64,000 bases of DNA. Origin: Sphaerochaetaceae bacterium (GTDB lineage Bacteria > Spirochaetota > Spirochaetia > Sphaerochaetales > Sphaerochaetaceae). This document shows positions 49,673-58,050 of this stretch, piece after piece. Positions within the stretch are counted from its first letter, which is position 1, and every line of letters starts with the position of its first letter. Made by a program: the position numbers and the translations under genes. A model generated the notes under the pieces. That model made no database searches. It saw only the letters and a list, made by a program, of their open reading frames with translations, and was not told the DNA's origin. The DNA lies in assembly GCA_028532765.1 (NCBI GenBank), contig JAQQAR010000091.1, positions 1 to 64,000 of the forward strand. Direction: 5' to 3'.

Positions 49673-51217
49673 TTGGATACCCTACTCTTAGAAATGAAAC
49701 ACATCACCAAGCTTTTCCCTGGGGTAAAAGCCTTGGATGACGTCAATCTTGATGTCAGACAAGGTGAAATCCACGCAATTGTGGGAGAAAACGGAGCCGG
49801 TAAATCTACACTGATGAACATTCTCAGTGGCGTGTACCCTTCTGGCTCTTTTGAGGGAGAAATCCTCATTCACGGGGAATCCTGTCATTTCCATACCATC
49901 AGGGAGAGTGAGCAAAAAGGGATTGCCATCATCCATCAGGAGCTTGCCCTCGTCCCCTATCTTACCATCGGTGAGAACATGTTTCTGGGAAATGAGCGAG
50001 GCTCCTACTTCCGTATTGATTGGGATAAAACGTACAACAGGGCAGATGAACTGCTCTCCTTGGTCGGACTTGAGGAATCTTCCAAGATTGCCATCAAGGA
50101 TATCGGGGTTGGCAAGCAACAGTTGGTTGAAATCGCCAAGGCACTCGCAAAGAACGTCAAAGTACTGATCCTCGACGAACCAACCGCTTCACTCAATGAT
50201 TCTGATGCAAAAAAATTACTCGATCTCTTACTGCAATTCAAAGAGAGGGGAATGACCAGTATCCTCATCTCACACAAACTCAACGAGGTCTCCTATGTTG
50301 CCGATAGGATTACCGTCATCCGTGATGGTCAGGTTATCACCACCATGGATAAGCATGAGAAAGCATTCAATGAGAATGAGATCATCAAGGCAATGGTCGG
50401 TCGAAGTATTGAAGACCGATTCCCAAAACGGAACACAACAATCGGAGAAGTCAGTCTTGAGGTTGAACATTGGAATGTCTACAACCCGCTCAACCCAGGA
50501 AAAAAGATCTGTGACGATATCAATATCAAACTCCATAGAGGAGAGGTGGTAGGAATCAGCGGCCTGATGGGTGCAGGCAGAACAGAGTTTGCCATGAGCC
50601 TGTTTGGGAAGAGCTATGGGCAGGACATCAGCGGTACCATCCAAGTCAATGGAAAGGAAGTTCACCTGAACACCGTACAACAGGCAATAGAGAACAAGAT
50701 TGCCTATGTGACAGAAGACCGCAAGACCAATGGGCTTATTCTCTCAAAACCCATCATGGAGAACACCACCCTTGCGAACCTGGGGTCGATCAGCAACCAC
50801 CAGATCATAGATCCAGACCTGGAAATCCAGGTATCCAAGAATATGGTGGCAAAAATTGGAACGAAATGTTCTTCGGTATTTGAAGAGGTCAACAACCTCT
50901 CGGGAGGCAATCAACAGAAGGTATTGCTGGGTAAATGGATCTTTACCGAACCAGATATTCTCCTGCTTGATGAACCAACAAGAGGTATTGATGTGGGTGC
51001 AAAATATGAAATCTACACCATCATCAACCAACTGGCTGAAGAAGGGAAGTCCATCCTCGTCATCTCTTCCGAAATGCCTGAGATCCTCGGTATCTGTGAC
51101 CGAATCTATGTACTCAGCGAAGGTAGAATTGTGGGGGAAATGCTTGGCTCTGAAGCGAGTCAGGAAGCAATTATGACGTGTATTATCCAGAACCAGAAAG
51201 GAGCAAGAACATCATGA
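49673..51217 (+). CDS. Sugar ABC transporter ATP-binding protein, GguA/MmsA-like
   Basis: 514 aa with two ABC domains. Domain 1: Walker A GENGAGKST near 37-45, signature-like GVGKQQLVEIAKAL near 144, Walker B LILDEPTASL near 164. Domain 2 (from about 260): degenerate Walker A GLMGAGRTE near 300, signature LSGGNQQKV near 408, Walker B LLLDEPTRGID near 429. This asymmetry is normal for monosaccharide importers. TTG start at 49673 supported by GGAGG 6 nt upstream. Its stop overlaps the permease start (ATGA). Confidence 0.93.
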   Translation: MDTLLLEMKHITKLFPGVKALDDVNLDVRQGEIHAIVGENGAGKSTLMNILSGVYPSGSFEGEILIHGESCHFHTIRESEQKGIAIIHQELALVPYLTIGENMFLGNERGSYFRIDWDKTYNRADELLSLVGLEESSKIAIKDIGVGKQQLVEIAKALAKNVKVLILDEPTASLNDSDAKKLLDLLLQFKERGMTSILISHKLNEVSYVADRITVIRDGQVITTMDKHEKAFNENEIIKAMVGRSIEDRFPKRNTTIGEVSLEVEHWNVYNPLNPGKKICDDINIKLHRGEVVGISGLMGAGRTEFAMSLFGKSYGQDISGTIQVNGKEVHLNTVQQAIENKIAYVTEDRKTNGLILSKPIMENTTLANLGSISNHQIIDPDLEIQVSKNMVAKIGTKCSSVFEEVNNLSGGNQQKVLLGKWIFTEPDILLLDEPTRGIDVGAKYEIYTIINQLAEEGKSILVISSEMPEILGICDRIYVLSEGRIVGEMLGSEASQEAIMTCIIQNQKGARTS

Positions 51218-52395
51218 GACAGAGCCTCGGGATCAAGGAATCTATGAAGAAGAATTCCATGCTTTTGGTCCTCATCGCAACAATGATTCTCTTCAATGGC
51301 TTGATCAGCGCCAGTGGGAGAGGTTCCCTTTTCGTCCCAGCAAACATCTCAAACCTCATCAGCCAGAACTCCTACGTAGTCATTCTGGCAACAGGTATGT
51401 TGCTCTGTATCCTTACCGGTGGAAACATTGACCTTTCAGTGGGTTCTGTCGTTGCCTTGGTTGGAGCTTTGGCCGGAACCTTGATCGTGAACCTCGGCTG
51501 GAATATTTATTTTTCCATTTTCGTTTGTTTGCTTACAGGATTGGCAATCGGGGCTTGGCAAGGTTTCTGGATCGCCTATGTACGGATTCCTCCCTTTATC
51601 ACCACCTTGGCGGGAATGCTTCTCTGGAGAGGGGTTGCCTTGCTTATTCTCAATGGGCTGACCATCTCCCCGTTCCCGGAAGAGTATTTGAATTATTTCA
51701 ACAGCTTCCTGCCAAACACAGACGACAAGACGAAGGTATTCGCCATCACATTCATCATTGGTGTCATCATCTGCTTGATCGTCATAGCATATACGCTGTT
51801 CAATCGACAGACAAAGAAGAAAAAAGGGTATCAGATTGAACCCCTGGCATTTACCATCGCACGAATCATTTTCCTCTCTGCAGCTATCCTCCTGATAGCA
51901 AGCTTGCTTGGTCAGCATAAAGGAATTCCTGTTGTTCTAATCCTGCTTGCAGTAATCGTACTAGGATATAGCTACTTCACTTCTCGCAGTGTCCCAGGAA
52001 GACATCTCTATGCATTGGGCGGCAATGAGAAGGCAGCAAAACTCTCGGGTATCAATACCAATCGGGTACTCTTCTTTGCTTATGCAAATATGGGCTTTCT
52101 TGCCGGTGTAGCCGCCCTGGTTGGAGTGGCACGATTCAACTCTGCAGCCCCGACAGCGGGGACAAACTATGAACTCGATGCTATCGGAGCTTGTTTCATC
52201 GGAGGAGCTTCAGCATACGGTGGAACAGGGACCGTTGGTGGAGCAATCATCGGCGCTATCTTCATGGGTGTCTTAAACAACGGTATGTCGATACTTGGAA
52301 TTGATGCTAACTGGCAGAAAGCCGTCAAGGGTATCGTTGTTCTTGCAGCTGTGGTGTTTGATGTTTTAAGCAAAAAGCGGGTAAAATCCAGCTGA
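51214..52395 (+). CDS. Sugar ABC transporter permease, GguB/XylH-like
   Basis: 393 aa, ten or so membrane segments, BPD_transp_2 family. GGNIDLSVGSVVALVGALAG near 81 and ALGGNEKAAKLSGIN near 279 are typical; a linker with KKKKG near 205 lies between halves. The ATG at 51214 overlaps the ATPase stop (ATGA) with AAAGGAG upstream. Completes a ChvE-GguAB-type monosaccharide importer. Confidence 0.93.
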   Translation: MRQSLGIKESMKKNSMLLVLIATMILFNGLISASGRGSLFVPANISNLISQNSYVVILATGMLLCILTGGNIDLSVGSVVALVGALAGTLIVNLGWNIYFSIFVCLLTGLAIGAWQGFWIAYVRIPPFITTLAGMLLWRGVALLILNGLTISPFPEEYLNYFNSFLPNTDDKTKVFAITFIIGVIICLIVIAYTLFNRQTKKKKGYQIEPLAFTIARIIFLSAAILLIASLLGQHKGIPVVLILLAVIVLGYSYFTSRSVPGRHLYALGGNEKAAKLSGINTNRVLFFAYANMGFLAGVAALVGVARFNSAAPTAGTNYELDAIGACFIGGASAYGGTGTVGGAIIGAIFMGVLNNGMSILGIDANWQKAVKGIVVLAAVVFDVLSKKRVKSS

Positions 52396-52447
52396 GGACA
52401 CTTGCACATGCAACGTTGTCAGCATATCCTCATGCAAAAGGACTACC

Positions 52448-53476
52448 ATGGCTGTTACAATTAGAGATATCGCAAAAGAGGCAGGAGTATCAAGAGGAAC
52501 CGTCGATCGAGTTCTCCATAAACGAAAAGGGGTGAATGAAGAGGTTGCAAAACGGGTGCAGGCTATCGCAAATGAGATGGGATTCACCCCCAACCTTGCA
52601 GGAAAAGTACTTGCAAGAAGGAAACAGCCTCTAAGAATTGGGTGTCTTTTGCCAAGTATAGGCAACCCATTCTTTGACGATGTCATCGCAGGCTTTCGCC
52701 AAGCAGAACGTGAGCTGAGTGACTTTGGCGTAATCCTGGATATAATCCAGATCAAATCATTCGATCTCGATGTACACCTGAAAGAGCTCAAGCATCTGGA
52801 AGCAAAGCACTATGACGGGGTCTGTGTTACAACCCTTGATGTACAGCCAGTGATTGAGGCTATCGACAGGATTGCAGAAAGTGGAACCACAGTGGTGACG
52901 GTCAATACTGATATTGATAGCTCACACCGTCTTTTTTATGTGGGACCAGATTACTATCTGGAAGGTAAAACAGCCAGCGGTCTCTTACAGTTATGTGGAA
53001 AGACCCAGAAACGCATTCTTATCGTTACCGGTTCCTTCAACATGAAAGGCCACCAAGAGCGTATCAGGGGATTCATAGAAGGACTGCAGGAACATGGAGC
53101 AGACTATGTTGTGGTGGATACCGTGGAAAGTCTTGACGATGATACCATCGGCTATGAGCGAACGCGTTCCTGTCTGGAACAGCATGAGGACATCAACAGC
53201 ATATATCTGACGGCTGCCGGGGTACAGGGCGCCTGCCAGGCGGTCAAGGACCTTGGCAGGCAGGATAGACTGAGAACCTTCAGTTTTGATGACGTTCCAG
53301 TAACCAGAGAGCTGGTAAAAGAAGGGGTTATTACATTTACCATCTGCCAGCAACCAGAGAGACAAGGGTATGATGCCATCCAAAAACTGTTCAACCAATT
53401 GATGAATCAGCAGGATCCAATTGTTGACACCATCACCCAGACCATCATCAAGATACGGGAGAATATTGAGGAGTAG
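52448..53476 (+). CDS. LacI-family transcriptional regulator
   Basis: 342 aa. N-terminal HTH VTIRDIAKEAGVSRGTVDRVLH (residues 3-24) with hinge FTPNLAGKVLARRK, then a sugar-binding core related to periplasmic binding proteins, with ITSDID-like VNTDIDSSHR near 153 and SFDDVPVTRELV near 280. Location 52 nt after the permease argues for control of the adjacent importer. A small CAACGTTG palindrome lies just upstream (near 52413). Confidence 0.93.
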   Translation: MAVTIRDIAKEAGVSRGTVDRVLHKRKGVNEEVAKRVQAIANEMGFTPNLAGKVLARRKQPLRIGCLLPSIGNPFFDDVIAGFRQAERELSDFGVILDIIQIKSFDLDVHLKELKHLEAKHYDGVCVTTLDVQPVIEAIDRIAESGTTVVTVNTDIDSSHRLFYVGPDYYLEGKTASGLLQLCGKTQKRILIVTGSFNMKGHQERIRGFIEGLQEHGADYVVVDTVESLDDDTIGYERTRSCLEQHEDINSIYLTAAGVQGACQAVKDLGRQDRLRTFSFDDVPVTRELVKEGVITFTICQQPERQGYDAIQKLFNQLMNQQDPIVDTITQTIIKIRENIEE

Positions 53477-53486
53477 TCTACTCCTC
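53468..53486. terminator. Inverted repeat formed by two convergent gene ends
   Basis: GAGGAGTAG-t-CTACTCCTC, a perfect 9-bp inverted repeat. Each arm is the last two Glu codons plus the TAG stop of one gene (LacI on plus, rsfS on minus). A pyrimidine-rich run follows on the plus strand. It could be a shared terminator, though the 1-nt centre is too short for a normal loop, so the outer stem would form. Confidence 0.45.
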
Positions 53487-53834
53487 CTGTTCTTCTTCTT
53501 TTTCTCTTTTCTGCCAGAGTCTCTCGAGGGAATAGAAATCCCTAAGCTCACTGCTCATCAAGTGGATGATGATATCACCACAGTCGATCAACTCCCAACC
53601 ATCACCTGCAGGCTTCTTGTGCCGGTTGGTCACTTCCAATCCCAGTTCATTCAAAGCACCCCAGAGTTCATGGGTTACACCACGTAGATGCCCCACACTG
53701 CTTACTGTTGCAATGATGAAGCAGTCTGCCCATGAGCACTCCTGCGTTACATCGAGGATGTTTACATCCTTACACTTATGATCTTCCAGAAACTGGCCAA
53801 TAGTATTCGCATTGGCCTGTACCAAATCATTCAT
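53478..53834 (-). CDS. rsfS: Ribosomal silencing factor RsfS
   Basis: 118 aa, Iojap/YbeB family. KDVNILDVTQECSWADCFIIATVSS pattern at 22-46, WELIDCGDIIIHLMSSELRDFYSLERLW near 79-106. It binds L14 and blocks subunit joining under starvation. The tail is Lys/Glu-rich. Last gene of the rplU-rpmA-obgE-nadD-yqeK-lipoprotein-rsfS cluster; GGAG lies 9 nt before the ATG. Confidence 0.95.
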   Translation of the reverse strand: MNDLVQANANTIGQFLEDHKCKDVNILDVTQECSWADCFIIATVSSVGHLRGVTHELWGALNELGLEVTNRHKKPAGDGWELIDCGDIIIHLMSSELRDFYSLERLWQKREKEEEQEE

Positions 53835-53869
53835 TCCTACAAACTCCTACGTTTCGTTCTTTACACGTT

Positions 53870-54445
53870 TCATCGTGCAGTCTGCATCTGTTCAAGATAC
53901 AGACCCATATGGCTTTTCAGTTGCTGCCAATCAACAACCATTTCTTCTTCCAGTACACTTCTCAAATCATATACACGAAATTGTTTCATCCGCTGCAACA
54001 ACAAGAAGGGATCCAAGCCAGGACAGGTGGTGGAAAGTGTATCTGCCAAACCAGATTTCCTCAAGTAGGGAGCGCCTGCTTTCAGTGCTTCCAACCTTGC
54101 CTGCCCATCCACCTCCTCGCGCGTACGATCGGTAGTATCGACGACCAGTGTGGTCAGAAGTGACCGAATTCTGGAGAGCTCCTCTCCTTGCCCTTCCACT
54201 ACGATCAATGGATCCAATTCCCCTAGCTCCATCAACACCCTTGAGGGAGGGCTACCGCTCGTGTCAGCCTGGTTTTTAACCACCGACCAAGGCAAGATGA
54301 CAAGGAACAGCGTTCCCTTATCCTCAAATGCAATCAAGGCCGCCTCATCCTCGAACAATCCATAATATGCCTCGGATGAATCATGCGCACATCCAGCAAA
54401 CAAGAGAACAACCAGGCTGAACAGAAGTGCCACTGTTCTTCTCAC
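53870..54445 (-). CDS. Lipoprotein of unknown function between yqeK and rsfS
   Basis: 191 aa. GTG start at 54445 (overlaps the yqeK stop as GTGA); signal peptide ends LLFAGC (Cys19). No family recognised. In several bacteria a LytR-CpsA-Psr gene sits between yqeK and rsfS, and the stretch AALIAFEDKGTLFLVILPW recalls the start of an LCP domain, but the Arg and Asp residues of that catalytic site are not seen. It may be a reduced LCP relative or an unrelated replacement. Confidence 0.72.
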   Translation of the reverse strand: MRRTVALLFSLVVLLFAGCAHDSSEAYYGLFEDEAALIAFEDKGTLFLVILPWSVVKNQADTSGSPPSRVLMELGELDPLIVVEGQGEELSRIRSLLTTLVVDTTDRTREEVDGQARLEALKAGAPYLRKSGLADTLSTTCPGLDPFLLLQRMKQFRVYDLRSVLEEEMVVDWQQLKSHMGLYLEQMQTAR

Positions 54446-55026
54446 AGTTTTCCACCTTCCTGGAGAAATTGAAGCAACTCCATCCCTGATTGGGTAAACG
54501 CCTTTCCCTTGGTAAGCAAATGTGCTCGCTCTGCTTCCAATATCCTGATGCATAAAGCCTCAAGGGTCGGCTCAGCTAGCAAGGATGCCCGCCTTTCATC
54601 ATCCAGGTGCATCCTATTCGGTTCGATATAGTCAGAGATGTAGAGAAGCAAGCCCATTCTTCCCATGTATATGCTTCCGATTGTATGATAGCGAACAGCA
54701 ATACAGAGTTGTTTGGAAAAGCCACGTTCCTGTAGCAGTGCTGCTCCTACTGGAGCGTGCAACAGAACAGCGCAGCCCTTCTCCTCGCTCTCCAATGGCA
54801 GATGATGCTCATCAGCAAATTGGGTAAGCGACTTGGCATTCCAATCCCGAGCAATATCATGCATCAAACCACATTGGTAGAGTTCCCTCTCATCAAAGGT
54901 CTCATGATATCTATGCTGAAGACGCACACAGGTTTCCCCTACAGCTACACTATGCTGGTATCGCTTTGCAGACAATGTTTCTGACAGTTCTTGCTCAAGT
55001 ACGGTAGAGTCGAAATGACTCGACAT
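54442..55026 (-). CDS. yqeK: HD-domain protein YqeK (probable Ap4A hydrolase)
   Basis: 194 aa. RYQHSVAVGETC near 22 (His), CGLMHDIARDW near 52 (HD pair), LLHAPVGAALL near 86, YHTIGSIYMG near 113 and YISDYIEPNR near 128 are YqeK ligands. Characterised members symmetrically cleave Ap4A. Directly downstream of nadD with a 32-bp overlap; GAGGAGG lies 9 nt before the ATG, inside nadD. Confidence 0.92.
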   Translation of the reverse strand: MSSHFDSTVLEQELSETLSAKRYQHSVAVGETCVRLQHRYHETFDERELYQCGLMHDIARDWNAKSLTQFADEHHLPLESEEKGCAVLLHAPVGAALLQERGFSKQLCIAVRYHTIGSIYMGRMGLLLYISDYIEPNRMHLDDERRASLLAEPTLEALCIRILEAERAHLLTKGKAFTQSGMELLQFLQEGGKL

Positions 55027-55633
55027 AGTGAGCTACCTCCTCAGGCATCAGCTGTGAAATATGTTTTGGCAATGAATCCTTTTCTCCAAGTATCCCGGCT
55101 GCTTCCCGTATCTGGGTTGAACTATCTTCCACCCGGGGATTCTCGAGATACACAAGATCTGCGGCAAGATCATTGAAGGGAGCATTCTCCCCTTCCCGTC
55201 TGATGACTACAAAGGTCACCAACTCCTTGAGCTGCTCATAAGCATGCCACTTCTGGAGATCACCGAGTAGATCATCACCCATGACCACTGCAAGCCGTCC
55301 CTTGATATTGTACTGGAGATACAGATGCTTGACGGTGTCATAGGTGTAGGATATTCCGCCACGATTGATCTCACAATCATCGGCGATGAATTCCATCTCA
55401 GGGTCCTCAGGATAGAGCCCAGGATAAGCATCAAAACCCAAACGGAGCATCTCCATCCTGTGTTCTGCAGACGCTGGATTTGCATTTCGCTTGAAGTTGT
55501 TCCGAGCAACCGGGACAAAGATAAATCGTCTATATGCAGTGGAGGAAGCCACCGTATGTACCAAGTGCAGGTGACCAAGATGAACCGGGTCAAAACTGCC
55601 TCCCACGAGTGCCGTGGGTACTGCTTCTGCCAA
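54995..55633 (-). CDS. nadD: Nicotinate-nucleotide adenylyltransferase
   Basis: 212 aa. GGSFDPVHLGHL at 11-22 carries the nucleotidyltransferase HxGH motif; RNNFKRN near 44 and SSTQIREAAG near 171 fit NadD. It makes deamido-NAD from nicotinate mononucleotide and ATP. In the order obgE-nadD-yqeK typical of many bacteria; 9 nt after obgE. Confidence 0.95.
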   Translation of the reverse strand: MAEAVPTALVGGSFDPVHLGHLHLVHTVASSTAYRRFIFVPVARNNFKRNANPASAEHRMEMLRLGFDAYPGLYPEDPEMEFIADDCEINRGGISYTYDTVKHLYLQYNIKGRLAVVMGDDLLGDLQKWHAYEQLKELVTFVVIRREGENAPFNDLAADLVYLENPRVEDSSTQIREAAGILGEKDSLPKHISQLMPEEVAHYVESFRLYRT

Positions 55634-55642
55634 GGGTTCCTC

Positions 55643-56719
55643 CTAAAGCTCGTCTGGGTCCTCTGGGTAGTAAGCATCATGATCAACGGTGGCAGTAAAT
55701 CCACCCTCATCAGCAGCAGATATATCCTTTGCCGATTCCTGCTTTTCCACCATCCGGATGAATGCATGCTTGACCGAATCAACTCCTTGATCCAGATACA
55801 CGCAGAGTCCGATTACCTCTTTGTCTGCATACTTCTGCTTCAACTCTTCCAGCCGTTCCCCTGTTCCAGGTTCATCAGTCTTTGTTCCGATGATTACCTG
55901 ATGCTTGTTCAGCAGTTCGGGTTCGAACGCCTCCAGTTCCTTGCATAGTATATCATAGGCATCAAGATATCGCTCATCACTCAAGTCAATGAGAAAGGCA
56001 AGTCCCTTGGTCCTACTGATGTGTCTGAGGAATTTGATTCCCATTCCAGAACCTTCACTGGCACCTTCAATCAAACCAGGGATATCAGCCAATACAATAT
56101 CATGTTCATCGTATCGCATCATACCCAACTGGGGAATCTTTGTGGTGAACGGGTAACCTGCCACCTTGGTGCGGGCATTGGTCAGGATATTCAACAAGCT
56201 TGACTTTCCTGCATTGGGAAAGCCGACAAAGCCGATATCGGCAATGACAAGCAGCTCAACACCAACGCGCATTTCCTCGCCCTTCTCACCCGGCTGGGCA
56301 AAACGGGGAGCTTGCCTGGTTGCAGTACGGAAGTGCCAATTGCCTTGGCCACCCCTGCCACCCTGGAGAAACACCCACCGCTCTTCGTCGGTCAGATCCT
56401 TGAGGATCTTACCAGTCTGGGCATCCTTGATCACAGTCCCGGGCGGAACCGGTATCTCAATATCTGCACCATCACGTCCATAGCAGCGGTCTCCTTGGCC
56501 ATTCCTTCCATTCTCCGCACGATAGGTACGGACCAATTTCAGATGGGCCAGGGTTCTCAGATTATGTTTGACGACGAATACCACATCCCCACCACGGCCG
56601 CCGTCGCCGCCATCCGGGCCTCCCTTGGGAACATATTTTTCCCTTCGAAAGGATACACAACCGTTGCCCCCGTTTCCGGAGGCAACATCAAGATAGGTTT
56701 CGTCTGAAAATCCAAACAT
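55643..56719 (-). CDS. obgE: GTPase Obg/CgtA
   Basis: 358 aa. The glycine-rich Obg domain (1-158, with GGNGCVSFRREKYVPKGGPDGG) is followed by the G domain: G1 GFPNAGKSS (166-174), G3 DIPGLIEGA near 213, G4 GTKTDEPG near 281. Essential GTPase in ribosome assembly. A 27-residue acidic C-terminal tail replaces the longer OCT/CTD domains. Follows rpmA by 27 nt. Confidence 0.96.
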   Translation of the reverse strand: MFGFSDETYLDVASGNGGNGCVSFRREKYVPKGGPDGGDGGRGGDVVFVVKHNLRTLAHLKLVRTYRAENGRNGQGDRCYGRDGADIEIPVPPGTVIKDAQTGKILKDLTDEERWVFLQGGRGGQGNWHFRTATRQAPRFAQPGEKGEEMRVGVELLVIADIGFVGFPNAGKSSLLNILTNARTKVAGYPFTTKIPQLGMMRYDEHDIVLADIPGLIEGASEGSGMGIKFLRHISRTKGLAFLIDLSDERYLDAYDILCKELEAFEPELLNKHQVIIGTKTDEPGTGERLEELKQKYADKEVIGLCVYLDQGVDSVKHAFIRMVEKQESAKDISAADEGGFTATVDHDAYYPEDPDEL

Positions 56720-56746
56720 TATCTCGTTTACTTCTACTTTTTTAAC

Positions 56747-56998
56747 TTACTCAGTTACGATGCTGATGTACTTCCGGTTCTTCCGGCTGTGAAACAGCAC
56801 GGTACCTTCAGCTTTTGCAAACAACGTATAATCGGAACCGAGGCCCACATTCTCACCAGGATGGAACTTAGTCCCATGCTGACGAACAAGGATTTCTCCT
56901 GCCTTGACCAACTGTCCACCAAAGCGCTTCACACCCAGTCTCTGGGCATTGGAGTCGCGACCATTGCGGGAACTACCGCCACCTTTCTTATGTGCCAT
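56747..56998 (-). CDS. rpmA: 50S ribosomal protein L27
   Basis: 83 aa. [20 protein letters not shown] start, then [19 protein letters not shown] and [20 protein letters not shown]. The N-terminus begins directly with AHKKGG, so the cleavable leader found in some Firmicutes is absent. AAGGAGGG precedes the ATG. Confidence 0.98.
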   Translation of the reverse strand: MAHKKGGGSSRNGRDSNAQRLGVKRFGGQLVKAGEILVRQHGTKFHPGENVGLGSDYTLFAKAEGTVLFHSRKNRKYISIVTE

Positions 56999-57010
56999 CT
57001 TTCGCCCTCC

Positions 57011-57325
57011 TTATGCAATGATCTTGTCGATCGTGATCAGGGAGTACCGCTGGCGGTGACCCTGGGTTCTCGTATAGCCCTTTCGGCGCTTTTTCTTGAA
57101 CACTCTGATCTTGTCACCCTTAATATGCTCGACGAGCGTTGCTTTCACAACGGCATCTGCTACATAGGGGGTGCCAAACGTTGCATTGTTCTCATCCACA
57201 ATGGCGAGAACGGTGGCATACTCAAGGGAGGAACCGGCCTCATTCTGGCTGATATAATCAACCTGGACTGTCTCACCTTCGACGGCCTTGTACTGCTTTC
57301 CGAGAATCTCTACAAGTGCGTACAT
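57011..57325 (-). CDS. rplU: 50S ribosomal protein L21
   Basis: 104 aa. MYALVEILGKQYKAVEGETVQV, KIRVFKKKRRKGYTRTQGHRQ near 75-95. Start at 57325 gives the usual length; an in-frame ATG 12 nt earlier overlaps the AAGGA Shine-Dalgarno. First gene of the cluster, divergent from the TetR gene. Confidence 0.97.
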   Translation of the reverse strand: MYALVEILGKQYKAVEGETVQVDYISQNEAGSSLEYATVLAIVDENNATFGTPYVADAVVKATLVEHIKGDKIRVFKKKRRKGYTRTQGHRQRYSLITIDKIIA

Positions 57326-57433
57326 GTCGATATTCATCCTTCAATTTGATTTGTCTTGTCCCTTATACCAAAAATGGAAATCTGTTGCAACAACCTTTTT
57401 GATCTAATTGATTGAAAAACAAAGAAAAAGGCA

Positions 57434-57463
57434 TTGAAAACTTACCGACCGTTCGGTTATTAT
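57434..57463 (+). promoter_or_regulatory. Promoter with operator in the spacer; leaderless TetR-type gene
   Basis: -35 TTGAAA (57434-57439), 18-bp spacer, -10 TATTAT (57458-57463), then 5 nt to the ATG. The spacer contains ACCGA-CCGT-TCGGT (57444-57457), an inverted repeat of the type bound by TetR-family repressors. A bound repressor would cover the promoter, so autorepression is predicted. Confidence 0.65.
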
Positions 57464-57468
57464 GCAGT

Positions 57469-58041
57469 ATGCACACTACCAAAACGAAGCAACAACTTAT
57501 ACTTTCCCTGTTGGAATTGGGTTCAGAAAAAGGTCTCCTGGCGGTCTCGCTCAGCTCACTTGCAAAGCACAACAATATCAGCAAGGCTGCAATCTTCCAC
57601 CACTTCCAGAGCAGGGAAGCATTGATTGCAGAGCTTTTCTCCTACTGCAATACACTTGCCTACAAACAGAAGAGATCCATCAGCCTGGAAGGTAGTGCAA
57701 ATGAGGTATTGAGCAGGGCAATGGCTCACTGGCACCATTTATATGAGGATGAGGTTATGCGTTCTTTCTACCGTATTATAGAGAGTGAGGCACTGACCCA
57801 CGGGGAAGCAGCAAGCATCAAACGCACACTGGACGAGATGCTCATAGGCCAGAGCAGTATTCTCCTGGAGAGTCTAAGCAATAGTGGTAGGTTGGATATA
57901 GAGGATTTGGATCTTGCGATCCAGAGTTTCAGCAGCGTCGTCCAGCGTTTCCTCTATAGGATACTCCTGGACGACGATCCTGACATTGAGTGGGAAGAGG
58001 AACGGTTCATCAACCGTTTCTGCTCACTCTATAGTAAGTAG
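57469..58041 (+). CDS. TetR/AcrR-family transcriptional regulator
   Basis: 190 aa. N-terminal HTH region: TKQQLILSLLELGSEKGLLAVSL and SSLAKHNNISKAAIFHHFQSREAL, with the family F-H-H-F spacing. The C-terminal ligand domain is not diagnostic. The ATG at 57469 has no Shine-Dalgarno, and the promoter ends 5 nt upstream. The frame extends to 57412 but that part contains the promoter. No transporter is adjacent, so the target is probably itself plus distant genes. Confidence 0.87.
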   Translation: MHTTKTKQQLILSLLELGSEKGLLAVSLSSLAKHNNISKAAIFHHFQSREALIAELFSYCNTLAYKQKRSISLEGSANEVLSRAMAHWHHLYEDEVMRSFYRIIESEALTHGEAASIKRTLDEMLIGQSSILLESLSNSGRLDIEDLDLAIQSFSSVVQRFLYRILLDDDPDIEWEEERFINRFCSLYSK

Positions 58042-58050
58042 GTAAAACCC

